Shown: positions 46,205 through 56,756 of the stretch, one piece after another
How positions within the stretch are numbered: the first letter of the stretch is position 1
Layout of the letters: each line of letters opens with the position of its first letter
From: Pseudomonas fluorescens
Lineage (GTDB): Bacteria > Pseudomonadota > Gammaproteobacteria > Pseudomonadales > Pseudomonadaceae
Direction: 5' to 3'
DNA: 64,000 bases
NCBI RefSeq assembly: GCF_001307275.1
Contig: NZ_CP012831.1
Coordinates: 2,534,501-2,598,500, forward strand
Notes under the pieces: model-generated
Told to the model about the DNA's origin: nothing
Databases searched by the model: none
The model's input: only the letters and a program-made list of their open reading frames with translations
Made by a program: the position numbers and the translations under genes

Positions 46205-47004
46205 GTCGACCTTCCAGGACGCCCGCCGAGGCGGTGATTCAGGTGCGTGGCCTGTGCAACCGCTTTGGCCGCCAGAGCGTGCATGAAAACCTCGACCTGG
46301 ACGTCTACAAGGGCGAGATCCTCGCCGTGGTGGGTGGCTCCGGCAGTGGCAAGTCGGTGCTGCTGCGCAGCATCGTCGGCCTGAACCAGCCCAGCGAGGG
46401 TTCAGTGCGGGTGTTCGGCCAGGACTTGCCGAGCCTGTCCCAGGAGCAGCGTTCGCGGGTGGAACGGCGCTTTGGCGTGCTGTTCCAGAAAGGCGCGCTG
46501 TTTTCATCCCTGACCGTGACAGAAAACGTCGCCCTGCCCCTGATCGAGCACGCCGGCCTCAGTCGGGCCGATGCCGAACACCTGGCGGCGGTGAAACTCG
46601 CCCTGGCCGGGCTGCCGCTCTCGGCCGCGGACAAGTACCCCGCCTCGCTGTCCGGCGGCATGATCAAGCGCGCCGCCCTCGCCCGTGCGCTGGCCCTGGA
46701 CCCGGACATCCTGTTTCTCGACGAACCCACCGCCGGCCTCGACCCCATCGGCGCGGCGGCGTTCGACCAGTTGATCCTGACGCTGCGCGACGCCCTGGGC
46801 CTGAGCGTGTTCCTGGTCACCCATGACCTGGACACCCTCTACACCATCACCGACCGGGTGGCAGTGCTGGCGCAGAAAAAAGTGCTGGTGGCCGATGTCA
46901 TCGACAAGGTGTCGGAAACCGACGACGCCTGGATTCATGAATACTTTCATGGCCCTCGCGGCCGCGCGGCTTTATCCGCCGCTACACAGTCCAACGAGGT
47001 TTGA
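46201..47004 (+). CDS. Mla-like ABC transporter ATPase
   Basis: The 267-aa protein starts at GTG 46201 (MSRPSRTPAEAVIQVRGL), coupled to the permease stop. It has Walker A GGSGSGKSVLLRSI, signature LSGGMIKRAALARALALDPD and Walker B ILFLDEPTAGLDP, followed by the switch VTHDLDTL. It energises the MlaE-type permease. The C-terminal residues after EYFHGPRG are variable. Confidence 0.93.
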   Translation: MSRPSRTPAEAVIQVRGLCNRFGRQSVHENLDLDVYKGEILAVVGGSGSGKSVLLRSIVGLNQPSEGSVRVFGQDLPSLSQEQRSRVERRFGVLFQKGALFSSLTVTENVALPLIEHAGLSRADAEHLAAVKLALAGLPLSAADKYPASLSGGMIKRAALARALALDPDILFLDEPTAGLDPIGAAAFDQLILTLRDALGLSVFLVTHDLDTLYTITDRVAVLAQKKVLVADVIDKVSETDDAWIHEYFHGPRGRAALSAATQSNEV

Positions 47005-47005
47005 C

Positions 47006-47944
47006 ATGGAAACCCGAGCCCATCATGTGCTGATCGGCCTGTTCACCGTCATTGTGGTGGTCAGCGCCCTGCTGTTCGGCCTCTGGCTGGCCAAGTCCAG
47101 CGTGGACAGCGAGTTCAAGGATTACGAAGTGGTGTTCAACGAGGCCGTCAGCGGCTTGTCCAGGGGCAGCTCGGTGGAATACAGCGGCATCAAGGTCGGC
47201 GACGTGGTGAACCTGCGCCTGGACCCGAACGACCCGCGCCGGGTGCTGGCGCGGGTGCGCTTGAGCGGTGAGACCCCGATCAAGCAAGACACCCAGGCCA
47301 AGCTGGCGCTGACTGGCATCACCGGCACCTCGATCATCCAGCTCAGCGGCGGCACGCCCCAGAGCCCGCCATTGACCGGGCACGACGGCGAACCGCCGGT
47401 GATCATCGCCGCGCCCTCGCCGATCGCCCGCCTGTTGAACAACAGCGATGACGTGATGACCAGCATCAACCTGCTGCTGCACAACGCCAATGAGGTGTTT
47501 TCCTCGGACAACGTCCAGCGCCTGAGCAATACCCTCGATCATCTGGAGCAAACCACCGGGGTCATCGCCGATCAGCGTGGCGATATTCGCCAGGCCATGC
47601 AGCAATTGGCGGCCGTCGGCAAACAGGCCAACGCCACGCTGGAACAGACCACGGCGTTGATGCGCAATGCCAATGGGCTGCTCAACGACCAGGGCAAACA
47701 GGCCTTCGGCAGTGCCGGCCAGGCCATGGATTCTCTGGCCCGCAGCACCGCGACCCTCGACAAACTGCTGAACGACAACCGCGATTCGCTGAACAACGGC
47801 ATGCAGGGCCTCAATGCCCTGGCGCCAGCCGTGCGCGAGCTGCGCGAAACACTGAGTGCCCTGCGCGGTATATCCCGACGCCTGGATGCCAACCCCAGCG
47901 GCTATTTGCTGGGCAATGACAAGGACAAGGAATTCACGCCATGA
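47006..47944 (+). CDS. MlaD/MCE-domain protein
   Basis: A 312-aa protein with an N-terminal membrane helix (HHVLIGLFTVIVVVSALLFG) and an MCE domain (SEFKDYEVVFNEAVSGLSRG, SSVEYSGIKVGDVVNLRLDP, TGITGTSIIQLSGGT). The C-terminal 150 residues are helical with NANEVFSSDNVQRLSNTL and NANGLLNDQGKQAFG. MCE hexamers form the periplasmic channel of lipid transporters. It follows the ATPase by one base and overlaps the lipoprotein gene by 4 bases. Confidence 0.92.
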   Translation: METRAHHVLIGLFTVIVVVSALLFGLWLAKSSVDSEFKDYEVVFNEAVSGLSRGSSVEYSGIKVGDVVNLRLDPNDPRRVLARVRLSGETPIKQDTQAKLALTGITGTSIIQLSGGTPQSPPLTGHDGEPPVIIAAPSPIARLLNNSDDVMTSINLLLHNANEVFSSDNVQRLSNTLDHLEQTTGVIADQRGDIRQAMQQLAAVGKQANATLEQTTALMRNANGLLNDQGKQAFGSAGQAMDSLARSTATLDKLLNDNRDSLNNGMQGLNALAPAVRELRETLSALRGISRRLDANPSGYLLGNDKDKEFTP

Positions 47945-48573
47945 AACCGTTCCATCGATTCGTCTGTCCGGGCCTGGTGCTGGCGGGGTTTATCCTGTTG
48001 GCCGGTTGTTCGATCCTGCCCAAGGCCGAGCCTTCGGACATCTATCGCCTGCCCGCCGCCCAGGCACCGGCCTCCGCCGGCACGCCGGTGAGCTGGTCGT
48101 TGCGCCTGGCCAGCCCGCAGGCCAGCGAAGTGCTCAACAGCCCGAAAATCGCGGTCATTCCCCAAGGCAACCTGTTCAGCAGCTACGCCGCCTCGCGCTG
48201 GAGCGACCCCGCCCCGGTATTGGTGCGCAACCGCTTGCTCGACGGCTTTGCCCAGGACGGGCGGGTCCGGCTGTTGAGTGTCGCTGACAGCAACCTGCAA
48301 GCCGACCTGGAGCTGGGCGGGCAATTGCAGGCGTTCCAGACCGAGTACCAGGGCAGCGCCGCCAGCGTGGTGGTCCGCCTGGACGCGTTGCTGGTGCGAG
48401 GATTCGACCAGCGCATCCTGGCCAGCCGCCGTTTCGAAGTGCGCCAGCCATTGAACGACGTGAAGGTGCCAGCGGTGGTGGACGGCTTCGGCCGGGCCAG
48501 CGACCGGCTGACCGCCGAGGTGGTGAACTGGACGTTGGAGCAGGGCCAGCGTTTCGCCACGCCGGCCCCCTGA
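47941..48573 (+). CDS. ABC-type transport auxiliary lipoprotein (PqiC-like)
   Basis: The 210-aa protein has the lipobox in GFILLAGCSILPKAEPSDI (lipidated Cys at residue 23) and an Ig-like domain with PVSWSLRLASPQASEVLNSP and NSPKIAVIPQGNLFSSYAAS. It is probably an outer-membrane or inner-membrane lipoprotein partner of the MCE transporter, as PqiC is for PqiAB. It overlaps the MCE gene (ATGA). Confidence 0.9.
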   Translation: MKPFHRFVCPGLVLAGFILLAGCSILPKAEPSDIYRLPAAQAPASAGTPVSWSLRLASPQASEVLNSPKIAVIPQGNLFSSYAASRWSDPAPVLVRNRLLDGFAQDGRVRLLSVADSNLQADLELGGQLQAFQTEYQGSAASVVVRLDALLVRGFDQRILASRRFEVRQPLNDVKVPAVVDGFGRASDRLTAEVVNWTLEQGQRFATPAP

Positions 48574-48578
48574 CGGCC

Positions 48579-49808
48579 TCAGCCAAAGAACCAGTAGCAG
48601 ACCCCGATCGCCGACAGGACGCCCGCCAGTTCGGCCAACAGCGCGCAACCCACGGCGTGGCGCGCCCGCTGGATGCCGACGGCGCCGAAGTACACCGCCA
48701 GCACGTAGAACGTGGTCTCGGTGCTGCCCTGGATAGTCGCCGCTACCAGGGCCGGAAAGCTGTCCACGCCGGAAGTCTTCATGGTCTCGATCAGCATCGC
48801 CCGGGCGGCGCTGCCAGAGAACGGCTTGACCATGGCGGTCGGCAAGGCATCGACGAACCGCGTATCCCAGCCGGCCCATTGCACCAGGTGGCGGATGCCG
48901 TCCAGGCCGAAATCCAGCGCCCCCGAGGCTCGCAGCACGCCGACGGCGCAAAGCATCGCCACCAGGTACGGCAACAGGTTCTTGGCAACGTCGAACCCTT
49001 CTTTCGCGCCTTCGATGAAGGCCTCGTACACCTTGACCTTGCGCAGGGCGCCTACCACCAGAAACATAATGATCAGGCCGAACAGGGTCAGATTACCGAG
49101 GATCGATGACAACCCCGCCAGGGCCGTGGCCGAGAGCGTCGCCAGCAACGCCATGAAGCCGCCCAGCAGCAACGCCCCCGGGATCAGATAGGCCAGCACC
49201 ACCGGGTCCCAGAGGCGCAGGCGCTGCATGAATGCCACGGACAACAACCCCATCAGGGTCGAGCCGCTGGTGGCGATCAGGATTGGCAGGAACACCAGGG
49301 TCGGGTCCGGCGCGCCTTGCTGGGCGCGGTACATGAAGATGGTCACCGGCAGCAGCGTCAACGACGAGGCGTTGAGCACCAGGAACAGAATCTGCGCATT
49401 GCTGGCGATGGTCGGGCTGGGGTTGAGGTCTTGCAGGGCACGCATGGCCTTGAGGCCGATGGGGGTGGCCGCGTTGTCCAGCCCCAGGCCGTTGGCGGCG
49501 AAGTTGAGGGTGATCAGGCCGATCGCCGGATGGCCGGCCGGCACTTCCGGCATCAAGCGCAAGAACAGCGGGCCGAGGGCCTTGGCCAGCCAGTCGACGA
49601 TGCCGGCCTTTTCGGCGATGCGCAGGAAGCCCAGCCAGAGGGTCAGGGTGCCGAACAGCAGGACCATGACCTCCACCGACAGCTTGGCCATGGCGAAAAT
49701 ACTTTCCACCATGGCCGCGAAGATCCCGGCGTTGCCACCGATCAGCCACTGCGCCAGCGCCGACACGGCTGCCACGATAAAGAAGCCAAGCCACAGGCCA
49801 TTGAGCAT
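48579..49808 (-). CDS. Nucleoside-recognition (SpmA-SpmB-like) membrane protein
   Basis: A 409-aa protein with about ten helices made of two Gate domains: NFAANGLGLDNAATPIGLKA in the first (SpmA-like) and FSGSAARAMLIETMKT plus ATIQGSTETTFYVLAVYFG in the second (SpmB-like). In Bacillus the two are separate sporulation proteins; in Gram-negatives the fused form has unknown cargo. It is convergent with the lipoprotein gene, five bases from its stop. Confidence 0.88.
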   Translation of the reverse strand: MLNGLWLGFFIVAAVSALAQWLIGGNAGIFAAMVESIFAMAKLSVEVMVLLFGTLTLWLGFLRIAEKAGIVDWLAKALGPLFLRLMPEVPAGHPAIGLITLNFAANGLGLDNAATPIGLKAMRALQDLNPSPTIASNAQILFLVLNASSLTLLPVTIFMYRAQQGAPDPTLVFLPILIATSGSTLMGLLSVAFMQRLRLWDPVVLAYLIPGALLLGGFMALLATLSATALAGLSSILGNLTLFGLIIMFLVVGALRKVKVYEAFIEGAKEGFDVAKNLLPYLVAMLCAVGVLRASGALDFGLDGIRHLVQWAGWDTRFVDALPTAMVKPFSGSAARAMLIETMKTSGVDSFPALVAATIQGSTETTFYVLAVYFGAVGIQRARHAVGCALLAELAGVLSAIGVCYWFFG

Positions 49809-49862
49809 CGGTTAAATCCCCCGGAAGATGCGGCGAATGATAGCGGGGCTGGCAGAAACGAC

Positions 49863-49886
49863 AAACCCCGGATTTCTCCGGGGTTT
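49863..49886. terminator. Intrinsic hairpin terminator
   Basis: AAACCCCGGA, loop TTTC, TCCGGGGTTT, a perfect 10-bp stem. It lies past the gltP end on the minus strand and upstream of the SpmAB gene, so it most likely ends the gltP transcript. Confidence 0.8.
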
Positions 49887-49978
49887 GCTTGGCACTGCGC
49901 AGGGACTGACAGAAGTCCTATGGCAGATCCTGTGGGAGCCGGGGTTGTTCAGAATCTTTGCGCCTGACAAAAATTCCT

Positions 49979-50068
49979 GTGGGAGCCGAGCTTGCTCGCG
50001 ATAGCGTCGGATCAGTCAGCATTGATGTTGGCTGACACACCGCAATCGCGAGCAAGCTCGGCTCCCAC
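49979..50068. repeat. REP pair, GTGGGAGCCGAGC variant
   Basis: GTGGGAGCCGAGCTTGCTCG and inverted CGAGCAAGCTCGGCTCCCAC. A lone partial arm (TGTGGGAGCCGGGGTTGTTC) lies at about 49931. The extra C distinguishes this variant from the other copies in the window. The 49809-50123 gap has no gene. Confidence 0.9.
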
Positions 50069-50123
50069 AATGGCCGGGGTTGTTCAGGCACTTGGCTGCT
50101 GGCCCAAACTCCCACAATGGATC

Positions 50124-51455
50124 TCAATGGCTGGAAGGTTCCCCCGCCGGCAGCGGCTCCTTGCTGCGCCAGTGCGGCAGGGAGTTCCAGTAGCGCTGGC
50201 CCTTGGCATCGTCGTACATGCCTTCCCAACGGGCGATGACCAGCACGGCCAGGGCGTTGCCGATGACGTTCAGCGCGGTACGGGCCATGTCCATGATGCG
50301 GTCGACACCGGCGATGAAGGCCAGGCCTTCCAGGGGAATACCCACGCTGCCCAGGGTAGCCAGCAGCACCACGAACGACACGCCTGGTACGCCGGCGATG
50401 CCTTTGGAGGTGACCATCAGGGTCAGCACCAGCAGCAATTGCTGGCTGATGGACAGGTCGATGCCGTACAGCTGGGCAATGAAGATCGCCGCGATGCTCT
50501 GGTACAGCGTCGAACCGTCGAGGTTGAACGAATAACCGGTGGGCACCACGAAACTGCAGATGGCTTTCGGAGCGCCGTAGGCTTCCATCTTCTCGATCAC
50601 ACGCGGCAGCACGGTTTCGGAGCTGGCGGTGGAGTAAGCCAGCACCAGCTCATCCTTGAAGATGCGCATCAGCTTGAGCACCGAGAAGCCGAACAGGCGG
50701 GCGATCAGACCCAGCACCACGAAGGCGAAGAAGGCGATAGCGACATAAACCAGGATCACCAGTTTCGCCAGCGGCAGCAGGGATGCGAAGCCGAAGTTGG
50801 CAACCGTCACCGCGATCAGGGCGAACACACCGATCGGCGCGTATTGCATGATCATGTGGGTGACCTTGAACATGCTTTCCGACACGCCCTGGAACATCTT
50901 CACCAGCGGTTCGCGCAGGTCCGATTGCAGGCTGGACAGACCCAGGCCGAACAATACGGAGAAGAAGATGATCGGCAGCATCTCGCCACGGGCGACCGCT
51001 GCGAAGATGTTCGACGGGATCAGGTTGAGAATGGTCTCGATGAACGCATGCTCATGCTGGACTTCAGCGGCGGTGGCCTGGTACTTGGAAATGTCCACCG
51101 TGCCCAGGGTGCTCATGTCGATGCCGCTGCCCGGCTGGAAGAAGTTGGCCAATAGCAGGCCGACGACGATGGCGATGGTGGTGACGATTTCAAAGTAAAG
51201 GATGGTCTTGAGGCCGATACGCCCGAGCTTCTTGGCATCACCGACCCCGGCAATGCCGACGATCAGCGAGGAAATCACGATCGGGATCACGATCATCTTG
51301 ATCAGACGGATAAAGATGTCGCCCGCCGGTTGCAGCACATTGCTGATCCACCAGGCCTTTTCGGCACTGAAATGGTTGAGCAGCGCGCCCAATGCAATCC
51401 CGAGCACCAGACCGATGAGGATCTGCCAGGCGAGGCTTAGTCGTGCCTTCTTCAT
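50124..51455 (-). CDS. gltP: Proton/glutamate(-aspartate) symporter
   Basis: A 443-aa dicarboxylate/amino acid:cation symporter, starting MKKARLSLAWQILIGLVLGI, with SSETVLPRVIEKMEAYG in HP1, SFVVPTGYSFNLDGSTLYQS in helix 7, TSKGIAGVPGVSFVVLLATL in HP2 and GVDRIMDMARTALNVIGNAL in helix 8. These are GltP/GltT motifs rather than the DctA variant. It matches PA5479. The long upstream leader (51456-52157) holds several hairpins. Confidence 0.93.
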   Translation of the reverse strand: MKKARLSLAWQILIGLVLGIALGALLNHFSAEKAWWISNVLQPAGDIFIRLIKMIVIPIVISSLIVGIAGVGDAKKLGRIGLKTILYFEIVTTIAIVVGLLLANFFQPGSGIDMSTLGTVDISKYQATAAEVQHEHAFIETILNLIPSNIFAAVARGEMLPIIFFSVLFGLGLSSLQSDLREPLVKMFQGVSESMFKVTHMIMQYAPIGVFALIAVTVANFGFASLLPLAKLVILVYVAIAFFAFVVLGLIARLFGFSVLKLMRIFKDELVLAYSTASSETVLPRVIEKMEAYGAPKAICSFVVPTGYSFNLDGSTLYQSIAAIFIAQLYGIDLSISQQLLLVLTLMVTSKGIAGVPGVSFVVLLATLGSVGIPLEGLAFIAGVDRIMDMARTALNVIGNALAVLVIARWEGMYDDAKGQRYWNSLPHWRSKEPLPAGEPSSH

Positions 51456-52157
51456 ATCGTTACCCTTACTTCAGTTGGACTCGGGCAGTGGCACGAACGG
51501 CTCGTCGATGACGAAAAACGTTCGCGCCACTGCCCCCGTATAAGGTCACCCCGAGCGCATTAGCGGCTTACTGGCAGGCGAAAAAAGGCGCAACTATTGC
51601 GATGCCAGGGGGGCTCGTCTAATGCCGTAAACGCCTACCCCATGCCGAATCGGCATGAGAATTTCCAAACGAAACCCGCATTACAAGCGGTTCGAATGCG
51701 ACATTTTTGCAGGCATAAGTGCCGTGAACCGGCCATTTCAGCGTAGCTGGGCTTTTTCTTCCAAGCATGAGGATTCGATGAAACGGCAACGGGTCGAGAC
51801 GCGATCCACGAGAGAAATCGTCTCGCTATTCTCCGATATACGGTCAGGGAAAGGGTAATAAATTGGCGAGAGGAGACAAAATGCCGCATCGCGGCCTGCT
51901 TGCGACGCCAGAATCGAGCAACCGCTCTGGCCCACGCAGGGTGCGACACGAAGCTCTACGCAAGTTCGCCAAGCCGGGAGGGCTTTGCGAACTTGCGTCA
52001 CAGCTTTTTACCTGACCCGGCCCTTTCGCAGGCACCCCTTGTGCCCGTAGGTCACTCCGACGCACATCCGCCAGAACGTCCCAGCCCCTTGGTCATGCAC
52101 TGGCCCTCCTCGGGCTGTGCAACAGGAAAAAACAGGGCTGCTTTTTCCATTTCAGAA
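51456..52157. promoter_or_regulatory. Long gltP/ivy intergenic region with three strong inverted repeats
   Basis: No convincing gene in 702 bases. Seen directly: a 17-bp imperfect stem GGGCAGTGGCACGAACG/CGTTCGCGCCACTGCCC (51483-51535) in the gltP leader; a perfect palindrome CATGCCGAATCGGCATG (51641-51657), a good operator candidate; and a long hairpin ACGCAAGTTCGC/GCGAACTTGCGT (51958-51998) with an inner AAGCC/GGCTT stem followed by CTTTTT, a terminator-like structure. A small RNA between the last two is possible but unproven. Confidence 0.45.
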
Positions 52158-52622
52158 TCAGTACCAGTTCGGATCTTTCTTGAGTTGTTCCATTAACAGT
52201 TTTTGCATACCGTCATCGGGATTACCGAGAAAACGGTAGTCGGCATGACGGGTCGGCGACTTGTCGGCCGGCAGTCCGGCAGGGACTTCCACCAACATGG
52301 CGTAGGCCTCGTCCTTGTCGAAACTGAAGGCGACGATCAGGCGCTTGCTGCGACACGTGGCCTGGGTTTCACACAGCGGTCCCACCAAGTACTTGTCGCC
52401 GTCCTCCTCGACAGCATTCATCTGTTCCGAATCGCCTGACAGGTTCATCACCCATTCGGGCAGGCGTTCTTCTTTTTTGACGACATGCTGCCAAGTCTCG
52501 CGGTATTGCGGGTCCGCCTCCAGCAACTGGTTGGCGCGCATCTGCCCGTCATTGGCAGCCATTGCCATGGCACTGCCGCCCAACAGCAGGGCGGCGGCCA
52601 GTCCTTTGAATGAAACGCTCAT
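52158..52622 (-). CDS. Ivy-family C-type lysozyme inhibitor
   Basis: A 154-aa secreted protein with signal peptide (MSVSFKGLAAALLLGGSAMAMA) and the Ivy-like core: LVGPLCETQATCRSKRLIV, with the pair CETQATC, then FSFDKDEAYAMLVEVPAGLP. Ivy proteins protect the cell from host lysozyme. It matches PA5481 by position. It is followed on the minus strand by the gltP leader region. Confidence 0.88.
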   Translation of the reverse strand: MSVSFKGLAAALLLGGSAMAMAANDGQMRANQLLEADPQYRETWQHVVKKEERLPEWVMNLSGDSEQMNAVEEDGDKYLVGPLCETQATCRSKRLIVAFSFDKDEAYAMLVEVPAGLPADKSPTRHADYRFLGNPDDGMQKLLMEQLKKDPNWY

Positions 52623-52624
52623 GG

Positions 52625-52810
<186 letters not shown>

Positions 52811-52869
52811 CTATTTAGTGAGGGTCTCGCGGTGATGGTTCCGGCACAGTGGACGACCGGTACATCGGG

Positions 52870-53154
52870 TTAAAACACCCAGCGCTCTTCACGCGGCATG
52901 TCGGTCACTGGCTGAGCCTGATCGACATCCATCATGCGCATGGAAGCGGAAGCTTCTGCGACGCTGACGGCGGTGAAATGGGTTTGTGGGGCACGGGAAA
53001 TGGAGACCTGTGGCGCCTCTGGCTGTTGACGTTCGTGCCAAAGCAGCCATTGCTGGCCGATCACGAGCGTGACCAGCAATGCCAGGGCAGCCCATAAGCC
53101 CTGCTGGATGTTCAAGGAAGAGAGTCGAAACTGCGCGGCACATTGACGATTCAT
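52870..53154 (-). CDS. Small membrane-anchored hypothetical protein (94 aa)
   Basis: From ATG 53154 (MNRQCAAQFRLSSLNIQQG) the protein has one helix (LWAALALLVTLVIGQQWLLW, about residues 20-39) and a polar tail. AGGA precedes the start; the frame extends further without a ribosome site. It lies 80 bases upstream of the DUF1328 gene on the same strand. Function unknown. Confidence 0.65.
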   Translation of the reverse strand: MNRQCAAQFRLSSLNIQQGLWAALALLVTLVIGQQWLLWHERQQPEAPQVSISRAPQTHFTAVSVAEASASMRMMDVDQAQPVTDMPREERWVF

Positions 53155-53453
53155 CCTGAAATTCCTCCCACCCGGGTGTGGTGATCTGGTTGAGGCGCTC
53201 TTACGCCACGTTGACCAGAGCATTGCAGCCGGCGTGCCAGGATTTTTTAAGAGCTAAATTCCTTTAAAATCAAATAGTTAATAAATGATTGCGAGACATG
53301 GGGAACGCATCCTGCACGATGGCCCATGCGCACGTCGTGCGTATTGCACGAATGGAAGGGAAAAGGCGTAAGGTTGTTTTGGAATTTCCTGTCAGACGCA
53401 GCCGTCGGAATCAGCGATGCGAACCGTCCGCACCGTAAGAATCATAAAAAAAG

Positions 53454-53482
53454 GAACTCAAATCAGTCTTTTAGGAGTCAGA
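53454..53482 (+). promoter_or_regulatory. Possible AlgU-type promoter of algB
   Basis: GAACTC (53454-53459) and TCAGA (53478-53482) resemble the AlgU/sigma-E boxes GAACTT and TCTGA, but the spacer is 18, one longer than usual. In P. aeruginosa algB depends on algT. The rest of the 435-base gap (53155-53589) holds no supported gene. Confidence 0.3.
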
Positions 53483-53589
53483 CGTCTACAGAGGCAGGTT
53501 CGATGGGTAATATCCCCTCAGAATCGACCATGCAACTTGCCCGATTTTTCTGACACTAACCAACATCATTCATTAAGGAGCGTAGGAAA

Positions 53590-54936
<1,347 letters not shown>

Positions 54937-54946
54937 GCGACACCTT

Positions 54947-56737
54947 ATGAAACTGGCGATGAAGCTGCGCACACGGCTGTTTCTCAGTATCTCGGCCCTG
55001 ATCACCGTGGCATTGCTGGGATTGGTGCTTGGCTTGGTCAGCGTCATGCAAATGGCCAATACCCAGGAACAATCGGTACGCGACAACTTCATCCTGTTGG
55101 ACCTGGGTCTCAAGCTGCGCCAGACCCTCGGCGATCAGCTGATCATCATGCTCGACGACAACCCTGACCTGGCCGCTCTGGAGGCATCCGAGCGGCAATA
55201 CCTGGCGTTGATCGACCAAGGGATCGCCCACGAAAGAAAGCTGGACAACACGGCCGCCAGCTTCAGCAGGGCCAAGGCCGACTACGTTGAATTTCTCGAG
55301 GCCTTCAGCGCGTCTCGCCAGCAACCGAGACAGCTCACGGGCATCAAGGACCTCACCGAAAAATTCAACGTGCTGCGCAATGGACTGATCGAAGGTTATC
55401 GCCAGGCCCTGACCAAGATCGGTGAAACCCAGGACCGCGCGCGCGAACGCGCCTTGTGGATTTCCGGGCTGCTGGGGCTGGTGGGGTTTGCGGTCCTGGT
55501 CATCGGTTTTATCACGGCCCATGGCCTTGCCCGGCGTTTCGGCGCACCGATCGAGGCGCTGGCCGCGGCGGCGGATGACATCGGCCAGGGCAATTTCGAG
55601 GTCACGCTGCCCGTTTCTTCCGCCGCCGAGTTGAATTTGCTGACCCGTCGTTTCGGCGTCATGGCCCAGGCACTGCGCGAACATCAGGCCACCAATGTCG
55701 ATGAACTGCTCGCCGGCCAGCAGCGTTTGCAAGCGGTGCTCGACAGTATCGACGACGGCTTGCTGATGATCGATCGCCAAGGCCAGCTGGAGCACCTCAA
55801 CCCGGTGGCCCAGCGTCAATTGGGCTGGGATGAGGCGCGCCTGGGCCAAGGGCTCGGCGAGGCGCTGGGACGCCTGGAACTGGATGAAGAATTGCACCTG
55901 GTACTGCGCGGTGGAACCCTGGAGCGGGCGCCGGAAGACCTGACCATCGAGGTCGATGGCGAGTCGCGGGTGCTGACCTACAGCCTCACGCCGGTCAGCC
56001 ACACCCAGGGCCACATCCTCGGCGCGGTCATGGTGCTGCATGACGTCACCGAACAGCGCGCCTTCGAACGGGTGCGCAGCGAGTTCGTCCTGCGAGCCTC
56101 CCATGAGCTGCGCACGCCGGTGACGGGCATGCACATGGCATTCGGCCTGTTGCAGGAGCGCCTGCACTTCCCACCGGAGTCCCGCGAGGCGGACCTGCTC
56201 AACACCGTCACGGAAGAAATGCAGCGGCTGATGCAACTGATCAACGACCTGCTGAATTTCTCTCGCTACCAGAACGGCCTGCAAAAGCTGACCCTGGCGC
56301 CTTGTTCCATTGACGACCTGTTGGAAGAGGCCCGTCTGCGGTTCGCCGAACAGGCCCAAGCCAAGGGTATCGAGCTGCTCGTGGCGATCCAGGGCCCATT
56401 GCCACGGCTGCATGCCGACGCTGCGCAACTGGATCGGGTGCTCGATAACCTGATCGACAACGCCATGCGCCACACCGGCGAAGACGGCCAGATCCGCTTG
56501 CAGGCCCGACGCCACGGCGAGCGGGTGATCATCAGTGTCGAAGACAACGGCGAAGGCATTGCCTACGGCCAACAGGGAAGGATCTTCGAGCCTTTCGTCC
56601 AGGTCGGACGCAAGAAGGGTGGCGCCGGCCTCGGTCTGGCCCTGTGCAAGGAGATCGTCCAGCTCCACGGTGGCCGCATGGGCGTTTATTCAAGGCCGGG
56701 GCAGGGCACGCAGTTCTACATGGCGCTGACGGTTTGA
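54947..56737 (+). CDS. kinB: Histidine kinase KinB
   Basis: KinB is the membrane kinase/phosphatase of AlgB. The 596-aa protein has two helices (residues about 10-35 and 163-185) around a periplasmic sensor domain, a HAMP segment, a PAS domain (LQAVLDSIDDGLLMIDRQGQ), a HisKA domain with H386 (ASHELRTPVTGMHMAFGLLQ), and an HATPase_c domain (LIDNAMRHTGEDGQI, DNGEGIAY, GGAGLGLALCKEIV). P. aeruginosa KinB has the phosphorylated His at 385. The start at 54947 (MKLAMKLRTRLF) gives the family length; ATG 54959 is an alternative. Confidence 0.96.
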   Translation: MKLAMKLRTRLFLSISALITVALLGLVLGLVSVMQMANTQEQSVRDNFILLDLGLKLRQTLGDQLIIMLDDNPDLAALEASERQYLALIDQGIAHERKLDNTAASFSRAKADYVEFLEAFSASRQQPRQLTGIKDLTEKFNVLRNGLIEGYRQALTKIGETQDRARERALWISGLLGLVGFAVLVIGFITAHGLARRFGAPIEALAAAADDIGQGNFEVTLPVSSAAELNLLTRRFGVMAQALREHQATNVDELLAGQQRLQAVLDSIDDGLLMIDRQGQLEHLNPVAQRQLGWDEARLGQGLGEALGRLELDEELHLVLRGGTLERAPEDLTIEVDGESRVLTYSLTPVSHTQGHILGAVMVLHDVTEQRAFERVRSEFVLRASHELRTPVTGMHMAFGLLQERLHFPPESREADLLNTVTEEMQRLMQLINDLLNFSRYQNGLQKLTLAPCSIDDLLEEARLRFAEQAQAKGIELLVAIQGPLPRLHADAAQLDRVLDNLIDNAMRHTGEDGQIRLQARRHGERVIISVEDNGEGIAYGQQGRIFEPFVQVGRKKGGAGLGLALCKEIVQLHGGRMGVYSRPGQGTQFYMALTV

Positions 56738-56756
56738 GTGCACGGCCTGGGGCAAC

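Noticed and set aside
51635..51949. Reverse ORF of 104 codons in the gltP/ivy gap
   Set aside because: No ribosome site at any start, Arg-rich unconvincing translation, and it overlaps strong inverted repeats.
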